A stretch of 64,000 bases of DNA, taken from NCBI GenBank assembly GCA_964410725.1, contig CAYPID010000002.1:151494-215493 (forward strand), given 5' to 3'. The notes beneath the pieces were generated by a model. The model saw only the letters and a program-made list of their open reading frames with translations. It was not told the DNA's origin and ran no database searches. Below, in pieces: positions 33,985 to 42,206 of this stretch. The position numbers and the translations under genes were made by a program. The DNA comes from CALAZP01 sp964410725 (GTDB taxonomy: Bacteria > Bacteroidota > Bacteroidia > Chitinophagales > Saprospiraceae). The stretch's first letter is position 1; each line of letters begins with the position of its first letter.

Positions 33985-34119
33985 TCAAAAATAAAACCAC
34001 GTTTTTAACCAGGCATACCAACTATGTCTGGTTTTAAACCCTAATACCAAAATAGCAAGAACAATAAATATTGCAGTAACCTTTAGATTTCTCATACTGG
34101 TTGCTCTCCTTTCTCGCAT
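33985..34119 (-). CDS. Candidate small basic membrane protein downstream of rsgA
   Basis: A short frame reads out to a stop at 33985. From ATG 34119 it encodes 44 residues; from ATG 34095 it encodes 36, and from GTG 34155 it encodes 56. The product is strongly basic at the N-terminus (RERRATSMRNLK), followed by one hydrophobic helix (VTAIFIVLAILVLGF) and a Trp-rich end (SWYAWLKTWFYF). A purine-rich AAAGGAGA sits about 10 nt before ATG 34095. With the GTG start it would begin 10 bp after the rsgA stop, as an operon member. I know no named family. Evidence is composition and position only. Confidence 0.5.
   Translation of the reverse strand: MRERRATSMRNLKVTAIFIVLAILVLGFKTRHSWYAWLKTWFYF
34007..34033. 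terminator. Imperfect hairpin after bamA
   Basis: AACCAGGCAT and ATGTCTGGTT form a 10-bp stem with one G-T mismatch and a 7-base loop, followed by TTTT. It could end bamA transcription, but it also lies within the small minus-strand frame, so its role is uncertain. Confidence 0.35.
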
Positions 34120-34165
34120 ACTCTTGTATGCTCTCTTTCGACTTTGATATCCCACAGTAATAACT

Positions 34166-35125
34166 TTAATAATCTTTATGCCTTTCCCAGTAATTCTGGT
34201 CCTCCACCTCCTCTAGCAAAGTTAAATAATTACCGTATCTCAAAGGCGATATTTCTCCATCCTCTACCGCGTCCTTTACCGCACAACCTGGCTCATTTCG
34301 ATGCAAACAATTAGCTCTAAATTTACAATCCTGTGATTTCTCAAAAATCTCTCTAAAATTGTGCGCTACATCAGCCATTTCAAAGTGAGAAAACGACAAA
34401 CTCTTAATCCCCGGAGTATCAATGATATACCCCCCCTCTTTTAAAGGATGCCTTTCGGCAAAAGTGGTAGTATGCTGACCCTTCCCAGAAAAATCAGATA
34501 GTTCCTGAGTCTTTAATAACAACTCGGGCTCTAAAGAATTAACTATTGTAGACTTTCCAACCCCAGACTGACCACTGATTAAAGTCGTTTTTCCTACCAA
34601 TAACTCCTTAATATCTGCAATATCTTTGAGGCGCTGGGCTGAAATTAACCGAGTAGTATATCCTATTTTAGTATATATCTCCTCTAAATACTGAAAGGTG
34701 TTCATCGCACCTTCATCATATAAATCCGCCTTGTTGAACACAATAATGGTTGGAATATCATACGGCTCCGTCATCATTAAAAATCGATCTATAAATCCCT
34801 GCTTCAAATTAGGTGAAACGACCGTAACCACTACCATAGCCTGATCAATATTGCTGGCGAGTAAATGCAAATCATGTTTTTTTCTAGGAGATTGCCTAAT
34901 CACATAATTCTTTCGAGGCAAAATCTCATGAATTACTCCTGTTCGCTCATGATCGTTTTCTTTCCTAAACAACACCTCATCTCCCACAGCAACTGGATTG
35001 GTTAATTTGATGTCCCCAATCCTAAATTTTCCCACAATTCTGCAAGACCAAATCCCTATTTCCTCAGTATCCACTTGATACCAACTCCCTGTAGATTTAA
35101 TAACAATCCCTTTGCTGCTTTCCAA
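34166..35125 (-). CDS. rsgA: Ribosome small-subunit-dependent GTPase A
   Basis: Circularly permuted GTPase that checks and releases 30S subunits during ribosome maturation. It has an N-terminal OB fold with FRIGDIKLTNPVAVGD, then motifs in permuted order: FNKADL (G4), GQSGVGKST (G1) and DTPGI (G3). A C-terminal zinc finger follows (CKFRANCLHRNEPGC). I place the start at TTG 35125 (319 residues). The open frame runs to an ATG at 35233, but that segment is unlike the family, and a minus-strand TATCTTTG at 35153-35160 would start the transcript inside it. The TTG start matches the usual N-terminus just before KGIVIKSTG. Confidence 0.9.
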   Translation of the reverse strand: MESSKGIVIKSTGSWYQVDTEEIGIWSCRIVGKFRIGDIKLTNPVAVGDEVLFRKENDHERTGVIHEILPRKNYVIRQSPRKKHDLHLLASNIDQAMVVVTVVSPNLKQGFIDRFLMMTEPYDIPTIIVFNKADLYDEGAMNTFQYLEEIYTKIGYTTRLISAQRLKDIADIKELLVGKTTLISGQSGVGKSTIVNSLEPELLLKTQELSDFSGKGQHTTTFAERHPLKEGGYIIDTPGIKSLSFSHFEMADVAHNFREIFEKSQDCKFRANCLHRNEPGCAVKDAVEDGEISPLRYGNYLTLLEEVEDQNYWERHKDY

Positions 35126-35152
35126 TGCCTTAATTTTTATTTCAATATAACA

Positions 35153-35160
35153 CAAAGATA
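35153..35160 (-). promoter_or_regulatory. Probable -7 promoter element for rsgA
   Basis: The minus strand reads TATCTTTG (TAnnTTTG), placing the transcript start about 22 nt before the proposed TTG start of rsgA. Confidence 0.45.
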
Positions 35161-35238
35161 CAATCTGTTGATTTTTGTCATCATTCGTTATTTTCTTTAC
35201 CTCTATATTACACCCCTTTAATGCATTGAACAAAACAA

Positions 35239-36294
35239 ATGAAAATGAAAAAAAATCATTATCAAATTATAATTATCGGGGCCGGAACAGCTGGAATAAC
35301 GGTTGCCGCCCAATTGAAATTAAAAAATAAGAAATTAGATATTGCCTTAGTAGATCCGGCTGACAAACACTACTACCAGGCTGCATGGACTTTAGTCGGC
35401 GCTGGAACCTACAACTTCAACGACACCGAAAGAAATATGAAAGATCTCATTCCTTCCGGTGTATCCTGGATTCAAGAGCACGTTGAAGTAATGAACCCAG
35501 AAGAAAATCAAATTACAACCAAAGAATGCAATCAATATTCCTATGATTATTTNNNNNNNNNNNNNNNNNNNNNNNNNNNNNNNNNNNNNNNNNNNNNNNN
35601 NNNNNNNNNNNNNNNNNNNNNNNNNNNNNNNNNNNNNNNNNNNNNNNNNNNNCGCAAAAAAATTGGTTTGTATTTTTTCCATAAAATAACCAAAATCGAT
35701 GCAGACAATCAACTCCTACATTTTACCATTACCGCCAATGCTGATCAACCCGATAAATTATTTTACCACCCCATTGACCAATTGGGCTATTCCAAAATAG
35801 CGGAAACGGAAGTCACTATTCCATACGATATGGTCCATTTAGCACCTCCTCAATCCGCTCCTGATTTTGTAAAAAATTCTGCTCTGGCCCATCAAGATGG
35901 CCCTAGTAAGGGTTGGGTTAACGTCAATATCAACACTTTACAGCACAACGTGTATTCCAATGTATTTTCATTGGGCGATTCAGCTGCCCTCCCCACTGCT
36001 AAAACCGGAGCTGCAGTGCGCAAACAAGCCCCCGTACTGGTTGAAAATTTATTACATGTCATCAATCAGGAAGGAAATTTATCTGAAGCCTATAAAGGAT
36101 ACTCTTCTTGCCCTTTGGTAACGGGTTATGGAAAAATGGTTTTAGCTGAATTTGACTATAACAATGATAGAGATACAGACCCGCTAATTGGTAAGTTTGT
36201 AGATACTGCCAAAGAAAATTGGAGCATGTGGATGCTCAAAAAATATGGACTACCTTTTATGTATTGGAACTTAATGCTTAAAGGAAAAGCCTAA
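35239..36294 (+). CDS. Sulfide:quinone oxidoreductase-like flavoprotein, interrupted by an assembly gap
   Basis: FAD-dependent pyridine-nucleotide-disulfide-type oxidoreductase. It has an N-terminal Rossmann motif GAGTAGITVAAQL (about 15-27) and a C-terminal SLGDSAALPTAKTGAAVRKQ FAD segment. The SSCPLVTGYGKMVLAEFDY and membrane-associating C-terminus are typical of the SQR family. Such enzymes oxidise sulfide and pass electrons to the quinone pool at the membrane. 100 N occupy 35553-35652 in the middle. The visible protein is shorter than usual SQRs (about 400-430 residues), so the true gap is probably longer than 100 bases. The catalytic cysteine expected in the missing part cannot be checked. 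Start could also be the ATG at 35245. Confidence 0.82.
   Translation: MKMKKNHYQIIIIGAGTAGITVAAQLKLKNKKLDIALVDPADKHYYQAAWTLVGAGTYNFNDTERNMKDLIPSGVSWIQEHVEVMNPEENQITTKECNQYSYDYXXXXXXXXXXXXXXXXXXXXXXXXXXXXXXXXXXRKKIGLYFFHKITKIDADNQLLHFTITANADQPDKLFYHPIDQLGYSKIAETEVTIPYDMVHLAPPQSAPDFVKNSALAHQDGPSKGWVNVNINTLQHNVYSNVFSLGDSAALPTAKTGAAVRKQAPVLVENLLHVINQEGNLSEAYKGYSSCPLVTGYGKMVLAEFDYNNDRDTDPLIGKFVDTAKENWSMWMLKKYGLPFMYWNLMLKGKA
35553..35652. other. Assembly gap of 100 N
   Basis: Exactly 100 undetermined bases inside a coding region, a conventional scaffold-gap placeholder of unknown true length. Confidence 0.99.
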
Positions 36295-36300
36295 TCTCCA

Positions 36301-37515
36301 TCAATGGCTATCCTTTTCAATTTCCTCAAAAGGATAGCCATAATCCTTTAAATGTTGTAGAAAAACCACCCCAGCATCTGATATTAAACTATTAGGAGCA
36401 TTGCTCAATACTACCATTCCCAAATTCTCCTCCGGAATAGTCATAATTTCTGAACGGTAACCATTGACATAGCCCCCGTGATAAATAATGGTTTGCGCTT
36501 CCTTTTGAATACCTCTCCAACCTAACCCATACCAAGCTGCATTGACAGGTCGCCACGAAACCACCACACCTTCTCGTTTGGAAACAGGGACCTGAGGAGA
36601 ATAAATATTTTGTAGACTGCTTTTAGTAAGCACCTCGGGGTGATAACCGGTTAGCAAACGCAAATATTTAATCATGTCATCCAAAGAGGCATTCACCCCA
36701 GCTGCAGGACCAACATCAAAATAATTGGGACTGATTTTTCGCTCGCGAAAACTCCCATAACGCCGCTGGTGTGGATGAGCAATATTATTAGAACTGATAA
36801 AAGTCTCATAATCTGTGGAAGCATCAACCATTCCTAATGGCAAAAAAACATATTCTTCCAATAACTCACTGTAAGCCTTACCCGTAACCGAATGTAAAAC
36901 ATCCCCAATGACACTAAAAGCCACGTTTTGATAATTATAAGTGTCTCCAGGAGGGTGGAAAATGGTCACTTCGCTCAACATGGATAATATTTCCCGATAG
37001 GGAATACCCGCATTCAATAAATTACTATAGGCGTGCCTCGGCAATCCAGTAGTATGGCTTAACAAATGCTTAACCTCCAAAGTATAGGTAGTTGTGCTAT
37101 CCTTCAATTTAAATCCAGGTACATATTTAACCACCTTATCATCCCAGTTTAAAAATCCACGCTCTACCAAAATTGCTGTAAGAATTCCTGCAAAAGTTTT
37201 TGAGACTGAAGCCATTCGAAATGCGGTGTGTCCATCAACTTTACTAGCAGAACTAATCTGCTTTTTTCCATAAGTCCTCTTAAAAACTAATTCTCCATCT
37301 TTTAAAATGGCAACAGCCATTCCTGGAGATCCATCTCGCTCAAAATTCGTTTCCCACCAGCAATTAAAAGATTCGTTTAACGGTTGCCAAAAAGCATTTA
37401 CCACTTCAGATTCTTCGCAATAAACCCCTTCCGATGCATCGATTACATCGGGAGGATAAACGGTAATCGCCAAAGTCAACCACCACCAAGTTGTAAGAAA
37501 CACAGAATATATCAT
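36301..37515 (-). CDS. Serine hydrolase of the class C beta-lactamase/DD-peptidase family
   Basis: 404-residue exported protein of the beta-lactamase-related family. It starts at ATG 37515, which overlaps the pseudouridine synthase stop by 4 bp; an in-frame TTG further upstream is rejected. The N-terminus is a signal-anchor-like segment (IYSVFLTTWWWLTLAITVY). Catalytic SVSK is at about 103-106, YNYQN supplies the Tyr, and the C-terminal HGGYVNG replaces KTG as usual in this family. Likely acts on D-amino-acid peptides or esters in the periplasm; true beta-lactamase activity is not implied. Its last codons form half of a strong hairpin. Confidence 0.88.
   Translation of the reverse strand: MIYSVFLTTWWWLTLAITVYPPDVIDASEGVYCEESEVVNAFWQPLNESFNCWWETNFERDGSPGMAVAILKDGELVFKRTYGKKQISSASKVDGHTAFRMASVSKTFAGILTAILVERGFLNWDDKVVKYVPGFKLKDSTTTYTLEVKHLLSHTTGLPRHAYSNLLNAGIPYREILSMLSEVTIFHPPGDTYNYQNVAFSVIGDVLHSVTGKAYSELLEEYVFLPLGMVDASTDYETFISSNNIAHPHQRRYGSFRERKISPNYFDVGPAAGVNASLDDMIKYLRLLTGYHPEVLTKSSLQNIYSPQVPVSKREGVVVSWRPVNAAWYGLGWRGIQKEAQTIIYHGGYVNGYRSEIMTIPEENLGMVVLSNAPNSLISDAGVVFLQHLKDYGYPFEEIEKDSH
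36304..36341. terminator. Perfect 14-bp hairpin between convergent genes
   Basis: ATGGCTATCCTTTT and AAAAGGATAGCCAT pair perfectly around a 10-base loop. It lies between the SQR-like gene (plus, stop at 36294) and inside the last codons of the serine hydrolase gene (minus). It probably works as a terminator for the plus-strand gene. The stem's own T4/A4 ends give a short U-run in either direction. Confidence 0.6.
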
Positions 37516-38189
37516 CTGACTACTTCTAAATATTTTTTCCAAATAGGGTTAATTTGAACCCTACTGTTGACTGTAATTTTTGTTGAGCTCCCAGGATCCT
37601 CAAATTCCATTTGATAACAATGAAGTCCTATCCCAACTATATTCTTTTCTTCAGAGGAACCATATAACACATCACCTATTATCGGGCATCCCTCATTCGC
37701 CAATTGTATTCGAATTTGATGGTATCGCCCAGTGATTAAATGGATATCCCATTGGAAAACACCATCCTTTCTTTCAACTCTATACTTAAGCACTGCTCTT
37801 TTTGCCCTTGCCTCAGCAGAATCCGATATTATAGCCTTCCGCCGGTCTGCACTCCGACCTAAATAATGGTCCAACACCCCTTTTATCAAATGAGGTTCGC
37901 TCAAAGTTAAGGCGAAATAAAATTTATCTATTTGGCCTCTCCTCATCTGTTCATTCAAATGACGTAGGGCACTTCTTTTTTTTGCAACAATAACAACCCC
38001 ACTAACCATTCTGTCTATTCGATGAACTATACCAACAAAAGGATTCTTATACTGTTTAGATAAATATTCTTTTACCCAAGTTTCTACGGAAGGATATTTC
38101 CAATGGGCCTCTACTAGTAACCCGGTAGGTTTTTCTATTACAATAACCCCTTTGGATTCATACAATACAGATAACACAAAAGAAGTCAT
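37512..38189 (-). CDS. RluA-family pseudouridine synthase
   Basis: 225-residue enzyme converting uridine to pseudouridine in rRNA or tRNA. It contains the catalytic HRIDRMVSG motif (Asp as nucleophile) and YHQIRIQLA, plus GDVLYG. No S4 domain is present, so it resembles RluA/TruC-type short members. Start at ATG 38189; a longer in-frame TTG start would lie inside the divergent flavoprotein gene. It is coupled (ATGA overlap) to the serine hydrolase downstream. Confidence 0.9.
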   Translation of the reverse strand: MTSFVLSVLYESKGVIVIEKPTGLLVEAHWKYPSVETWVKEYLSKQYKNPFVGIVHRIDRMVSGVVIVAKKRSALRHLNEQMRRGQIDKFYFALTLSEPHLIKGVLDHYLGRSADRRKAIISDSAEARAKRAVLKYRVERKDGVFQWDIHLITGRYHQIRIQLANEGCPIIGDVLYGSSEEKNIVGIGLHCYQMEFEDPGSSTKITVNSRVQINPIWKKYLEVVR

Positions 38190-38194
38190 TGTAT

Positions 38195-38202
38195 TAACTT
38201 TG
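38195..38202 (+). promoter_or_regulatory. Probable promoter of the flavoprotein-ABC-radical SAM operon
   Basis: TAACTTTG matches TAnnTTTG and ends 11 nt before the ATG at 38214, so the predicted leader is only about 8 nt. It overlaps the upstream region of the divergent pseudouridine synthase gene, whose ATG is at 38189. Confidence 0.45.
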
Positions 38203-38213
38203 CAAATAAAAAA

Positions 38214-39458
38214 ATGGAGCAAAAAGTGGTCATAGTCGGGGCAGGGGTTGCAGGCTTAATCGCAGCCCAACATCTAGAAAATGAAGGTTTTGCTCCCCTA
38301 ATTATTGAATCAGCTGATAGAATAGGAGGAAGACTAAAAACAGAGCGCATAAAAGGTTTCTTATTAGATCACGGGTTTCAAATTCTTCTTTCGGATTATC
38401 CCGAGGTCCAACGATATCTTGACTTAAATGCTCTTCAAGTATCTCCATTCGACCCCGGAGCTGTGATTTTTTATAAAGGTAAAAGATTTTTAATCGCTGA
38501 TCCACTCCGAAAACCACTCCAGGCTTTAAAAACTTTATTTGCTCCTATTGGAACATTAAAAGATAAATGGTTGATCTTGAAACTCCGAAAACTAGTTTCT
38601 AATCAATCTCCCGAAAACCTCTTTGCTCAAAATAGGGAAAGTACGCTTTCTTTTCTCGAACATTTCGGTTTCAGCAAGAAGATTATCGACAGGTTTTTTA
38701 AGCCCTTTTTTACGGGTATTTTCTTAACAGAAACTCTTCATGTCTCTTCCGCAATGTTTCAGTTTGTCTTTCAACTTTTTTCAAGTGGAAAGGCTGTTTT
38801 ACCTGCACTTGGTATTGAAGGCGTCCCTCAACAGATTGCTCAGAAACTAACCAAAACTAACTTTTTACTAAATGAAGAAGTGGTAGAAATTAACAACCAT
38901 AAAATTCATCTTGCTAGTGGGTCAATTATCTCGGCCAATGCCATTATTATTGCCACCGATCCAGCTCCTATGTTTAAACAGCTCATCAACCAAGAAATTA
39001 AATTTTACCAAACGGCCAATTATTACTTTAAAATTCCAGAATCCATTCTCAAAACGCCAATCTTGGGAATAGTGGCTGATAAACAATCCCTAATCAATTC
39101 TTTTTCTGAACCTACTACCGTTCAAAAAAAATATTCCAAAACTGCTGAAAATCTTCTTTCAGTAACTCTTAAACCCAATTTGGAAACCCAACCCTCAATA
39201 GATGAAATTATCGAAGAATTGGCAAGGTTAACCAATAAACCTATACAATATTTCGAATTCTTACATTCTTTTTTCGTCAATAAAGCACTGCCAGTTATTG
39301 AACCATTAAAATATTCATTATCCCCTACTGAAATAAAATTAACAGAAGGTGTTTTTCTTGCTGGTGACTATCTTCTATACCCCTCTTTAGATGCCGCCAT
39401 GAAAAGTGGAAGAATCGCTGCCCAGGCCGTGTTAAATTATTTCAAAGATGAATGTTAA
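38214..39458 (+). CDS. FAD-dependent amine-oxidase/protoporphyrinogen-oxidase-like flavoprotein
   Basis: 414 residues with the N-terminal FAD motif VIVGAGVAGLIAAQHLE (about 5-21), then the amine-oxidase family RIGGRLKT (about 39-46) and a C-terminal AGDYLLYPSLDAAMKSG that closes the FAD site. It resembles carotenoid desaturase or protoporphyrinogen oxidase relatives, but substrate is not evident; no carotenoid or heme genes are adjacent. It is the first gene of a compact operon: the binding-protein gene starts 11 bp before its stop. Another reading is a general flavin monoamine oxidase. Confidence 0.82.
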   Translation: MEQKVVIVGAGVAGLIAAQHLENEGFAPLIIESADRIGGRLKTERIKGFLLDHGFQILLSDYPEVQRYLDLNALQVSPFDPGAVIFYKGKRFLIADPLRKPLQALKTLFAPIGTLKDKWLILKLRKLVSNQSPENLFAQNRESTLSFLEHFGFSKKIIDRFFKPFFTGIFLTETLHVSSAMFQFVFQLFSSGKAVLPALGIEGVPQQIAQKLTKTNFLLNEEVVEINNHKIHLASGSIISANAIIIATDPAPMFKQLINQEIKFYQTANYYFKIPESILKTPILGIVADKQSLINSFSEPTTVQKKYSKTAENLLSVTLKPNLETQPSIDEIIEELARLTNKPIQYFEFLHSFFVNKALPVIEPLKYSLSPTEIKLTEGVFLAGDYLLYPSLDAAMKSGRIAAQAVLNYFKDEC

Positions 39459-40662
39459 ATTTTTCATTTCTTTCCTATTGTTCTTTGGTTGCTCCTATTG
39501 TACCCCTCCTACACGCACGACTTTTATAGAAAACCAGTCCTGGGAAAACCGCCTTATCCAGGCTAAAGGAAGTACCGTCAAGATGGCAATGTGGGGGGGA
39601 GATCCCATGATTAATCAGTACATGAATGATTTCATTACCCCTTATTTAAAAGAGAATTTTAATATTCATTTAGAAATTGCCTATGCACAAGGCAATAATA
39701 TTGTAAGTCAATTAATGGCTGAGAAAGTAGCTAATAGCTCATACAATAGCTATGACTTGGTTTGGATCAACGGAGAGACCTTTTATCAGCTTAGACAATT
39801 GGATGCCTTAATGGGAAAATGGACTTCCAAATTACCCAATGCCCGATTTATAGATTTTGAGAACCCCTTCATTGGCGTTGATTTTAATCAACCTATTGAA
39901 GAATATGAATGTCCTTGGGGCAATGTTCAATTTACACTCATTTACAATAATAAATTTGTTGAAAACCCTCCTCAAACCAGGGAAGAACTGCTCCAATTTG
40001 TCCAAAAATATCCCGGTAGATTTACCTTTGACTTAGGATTTACAGGGTTAACTTTGCTGAAATCCTGGTTGATTGATTTGTCTGGATCTCCCGAAGGACT
40101 AAATGGCCCTTTTAACCCAGAATTATATAAAAAGCTTTCCACCCAATTATGGGATTTCATCCTTGCGCTCAAACCCTTCCTCTGGAAAAAGGGAAATACC
40201 TTCCCAGAATCTGTTTCTGCAATGCACCAATTATTCTCAACAGAAGAATTGTGGATGACTATGAGTAATAATCATACTGAAGTTGACAACAAAATTTACC
40301 AAGGGATTTTCCCTCAAACTGCTCGTGCCTATATCCCTCAATATGGCTCTATTCGCAATTCTCATTATTTGGGTATTCCGCAAAAGTCCTCAAACCCTGT
40401 TGGTGCTATGATTGTGACCAATTTTTTAATTAGCCCTGATGCTCAACTCCAAAAAGCCAATCCCCTAATATGGGGAGATGGTACCATTTTGAAATTACAA
40501 GATCTTCCCGATTCCCTAAAATTTAAGTTCAACCATATACCAAATTTCAGATACTCGCCCGATATTAATGATTCTAATGTTACCGCTTTAAATGAACCAG
40601 CTCCTGAATACATGGTTAAGCTGGCAGAAGATTTTAGGAAAGTGATTCTACAGCAAGAATGA
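39448..40662 (+). CDS. YnjB-like ABC transporter substrate-binding lipoprotein
   Basis: 404 residues with a lipoprotein signal (LLFFGC, Cys15). The mature protein matches the YnjB/COG4134 type from memory: an early AMWGGDPMINQYM segment, then DLVWINGETFYQLRQ and CPWGNVQFTLIYNN, typical of class II periplasmic binding proteins. It is probably anchored at the periplasmic face of the inner membrane and delivers a solute to the two permeases. The ligand of YnjB-type systems is not established. It overlaps the flavoprotein gene by 11 bp and the next permease by 4 bp. Confidence 0.85.
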   Translation: MNVKFFISFLLFFGCSYCTPPTRTTFIENQSWENRLIQAKGSTVKMAMWGGDPMINQYMNDFITPYLKENFNIHLEIAYAQGNNIVSQLMAEKVANSSYNSYDLVWINGETFYQLRQLDALMGKWTSKLPNARFIDFENPFIGVDFNQPIEEYECPWGNVQFTLIYNNKFVENPPQTREELLQFVQKYPGRFTFDLGFTGLTLLKSWLIDLSGSPEGLNGPFNPELYKKLSTQLWDFILALKPFLWKKGNTFPESVSAMHQLFSTEELWMTMSNNHTEVDNKIYQGIFPQTARAYIPQYGSIRNSHYLGIPQKSSNPVGAMIVTNFLISPDAQLQKANPLIWGDGTILKLQDLPDSLKFKFNHIPNFRYSPDINDSNVTALNEPAPEYMVKLAEDFRKVILQQE

Positions 40663-41465
40663 AAAAATATATTCCCCTTCTTGTTTTTTTTCCCATCGTT
40701 CTTCCTTTTATTGTTGGTACAGTCTATAGTTTACTCAAAAGCATTGGGTTTTTGGACCCTATAGGTTCGCTTACTTACCTCCATTGGAAGAAAATTCTTG
40801 TTTCTCCAACCACCTATATCACCATTGCTTATAGCATTTACATAGCCTTAGTTTCCACAGTAATTTCATTCATATTAGCGCTAACCCTTTTGTTCCATAA
40901 ACCTTCCAAAGCGAATCTACTGGTCCTTTTACCACTAACCCTACCACCCATCTCCGTTGGCTTTATTTTTTTTCAATTATTATCCGGGCATGGATTTTTC
41001 GCAAGATTGTTTACCAAACTACCCATATTCAACAGTTTATTTTCCGCTGATCTTAGTACACAAAGCACTCATGGTTTTGCCATCATTATGGCACTGACTT
41101 TTATGACCATTCCTGTTTTTTATGCCTTTCTTAGAAAAATATTTGCCGAGGAAAGGGTCGGGGATCAAATTCAAATAAGCAGAGAATTAGGCGCATCTCG
41201 TTGGCATTCCATCAGGAAAATTGCGCTTCCCCTACTTATTCAAAGGAGCCAATTCCTTATTCTATTATATTTTGTATTTGCACTAAGCAGTTATGAAATA
41301 CCTCTTCTACTCGGCAGTCAAAGTCCCAAAATGATTACCGTTTATATTATCGACAAAATCCAAAAATTTGATCTTGCAACAATCCCGGAAGGATTTGGCC
41401 TTATGATCATCTATAGTTTTTTAATTATTTTAATCGGCCGTTGGCTGTTTCAAAATCCAAAATAA
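40659..41465 (+). CDS. ABC transporter permease (YnjC N-half-like)
   Basis: 268 residues with about six transmembrane helices and the binding-protein-dependent permease EAA-type loop SRELGASRWHSIRKIALPLL, which contacts the ATPase. It corresponds to one half of an inner-membrane channel. It starts in the binding-protein stop (ATGA), and its own stop is immediately followed by the next permease ATG. Confidence 0.88.
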   Translation: MKKYIPLLVFFPIVLPFIVGTVYSLLKSIGFLDPIGSLTYLHWKKILVSPTTYITIAYSIYIALVSTVISFILALTLLFHKPSKANLLVLLPLTLPPISVGFIFFQLLSGHGFFARLFTKLPIFNSLFSADLSTQSTHGFAIIMALTFMTIPVFYAFLRKIFAEERVGDQIQISRELGASRWHSIRKIALPLLIQRSQFLILLYFVFALSSYEIPLLLGSQSPKMITVYIIDKIQKFDLATIPEGFGLMIIYSFLIILIGRWLFQNPK

Positions 41466-42206
41466 ATGCGTTGGGTGATCTTATTTAACTTTACTATAAT
41501 ATTCGGTCTGCTTTTATTGTTAGCTATTTCTACTCAATGGTCCTATCCAAATTTATTACCTAACATTCATGCTTCCGCAAAAGGGACATTCAAATTATTG
41601 GATCGAATACTTCTAAAAAGCATTTATCAATCTTTATTGCTTTCGATAACTCTAGCATCTTTAGCTACTATTTTTGGATTTTTTGCATCCCGATATGCAG
41701 TTCGTTTTTCTCGATTAGCCCTTCTACCTTTTTTGATAGCCCCCATAATTTTAATGGCTTCTTTGAGGCATTTTTTTATAACAATCGGATTAAACAATAC
41801 CTGGGGAGGCGTCCTTATTGGACAGTTTTTTTTGGCCTATCCATTTGCTTTTATTTTTTTACATCCATTTTGGTCCAATAAATGGGAAGAAATGATGATG
41901 ACCAGTCAAGAGTTAGGCGCAAATTTATTTCATACCTTTACTAAAATTATTGGTCCTATTGCCCGTCCTGTTTTGACCCTATGTTTTTTCCACACTTTTC
42001 TTATTTCTTGGTTTGATTATGGAACCGCCTTAATCATTGGTGCTGGTCAGGTCAAAACATTAACCGTGCTGGTTTACCAATACGTTCAAGAAGCCAATAT
42101 ATTCTTAGCAGCTCGGGCCTCCGTAATTATTGGAATTCCCGCTTTTTTACTTTTACTGATTAATAAACATTATATATTAGGAAAAATTCCGTTTTATGGT
42201 TCTTGA
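41466..42206 (+). CDS. ABC transporter permease (YnjC C-half-like)
   Basis: 246 residues, about six transmembrane helices, with the EAA-type loop SQELGANLFHTFTKIIGPI. It would form a heterodimeric channel with the upstream permease. In E. coli the YnjC permease is one long protein (from memory); here the two halves are separate adjacent genes. It overlaps the ATPase gene by 11 bp. Confidence 0.88.
   Translation: MRWVILFNFTIIFGLLLLLAISTQWSYPNLLPNIHASAKGTFKLLDRILLKSIYQSLLLSITLASLATIFGFFASRYAVRFSRLALLPFLIAPIILMASLRHFFITIGLNNTWGGVLIGQFFLAYPFAFIFLHPFWSNKWEEMMMTSQELGANLFHTFTKIIGPIARPVLTLCFFHTFLISWFDYGTALIIGAGQVKTLTVLVYQYVQEANIFLAARASVIIGIPAFLLLLINKHYILGKIPFYGS

Noticed and set aside
35392..35712. 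Minus-strand open frame through the N gap
   Set aside because: It exists only because undetermined bases read as open; it is antisense to the SQR-like gene.
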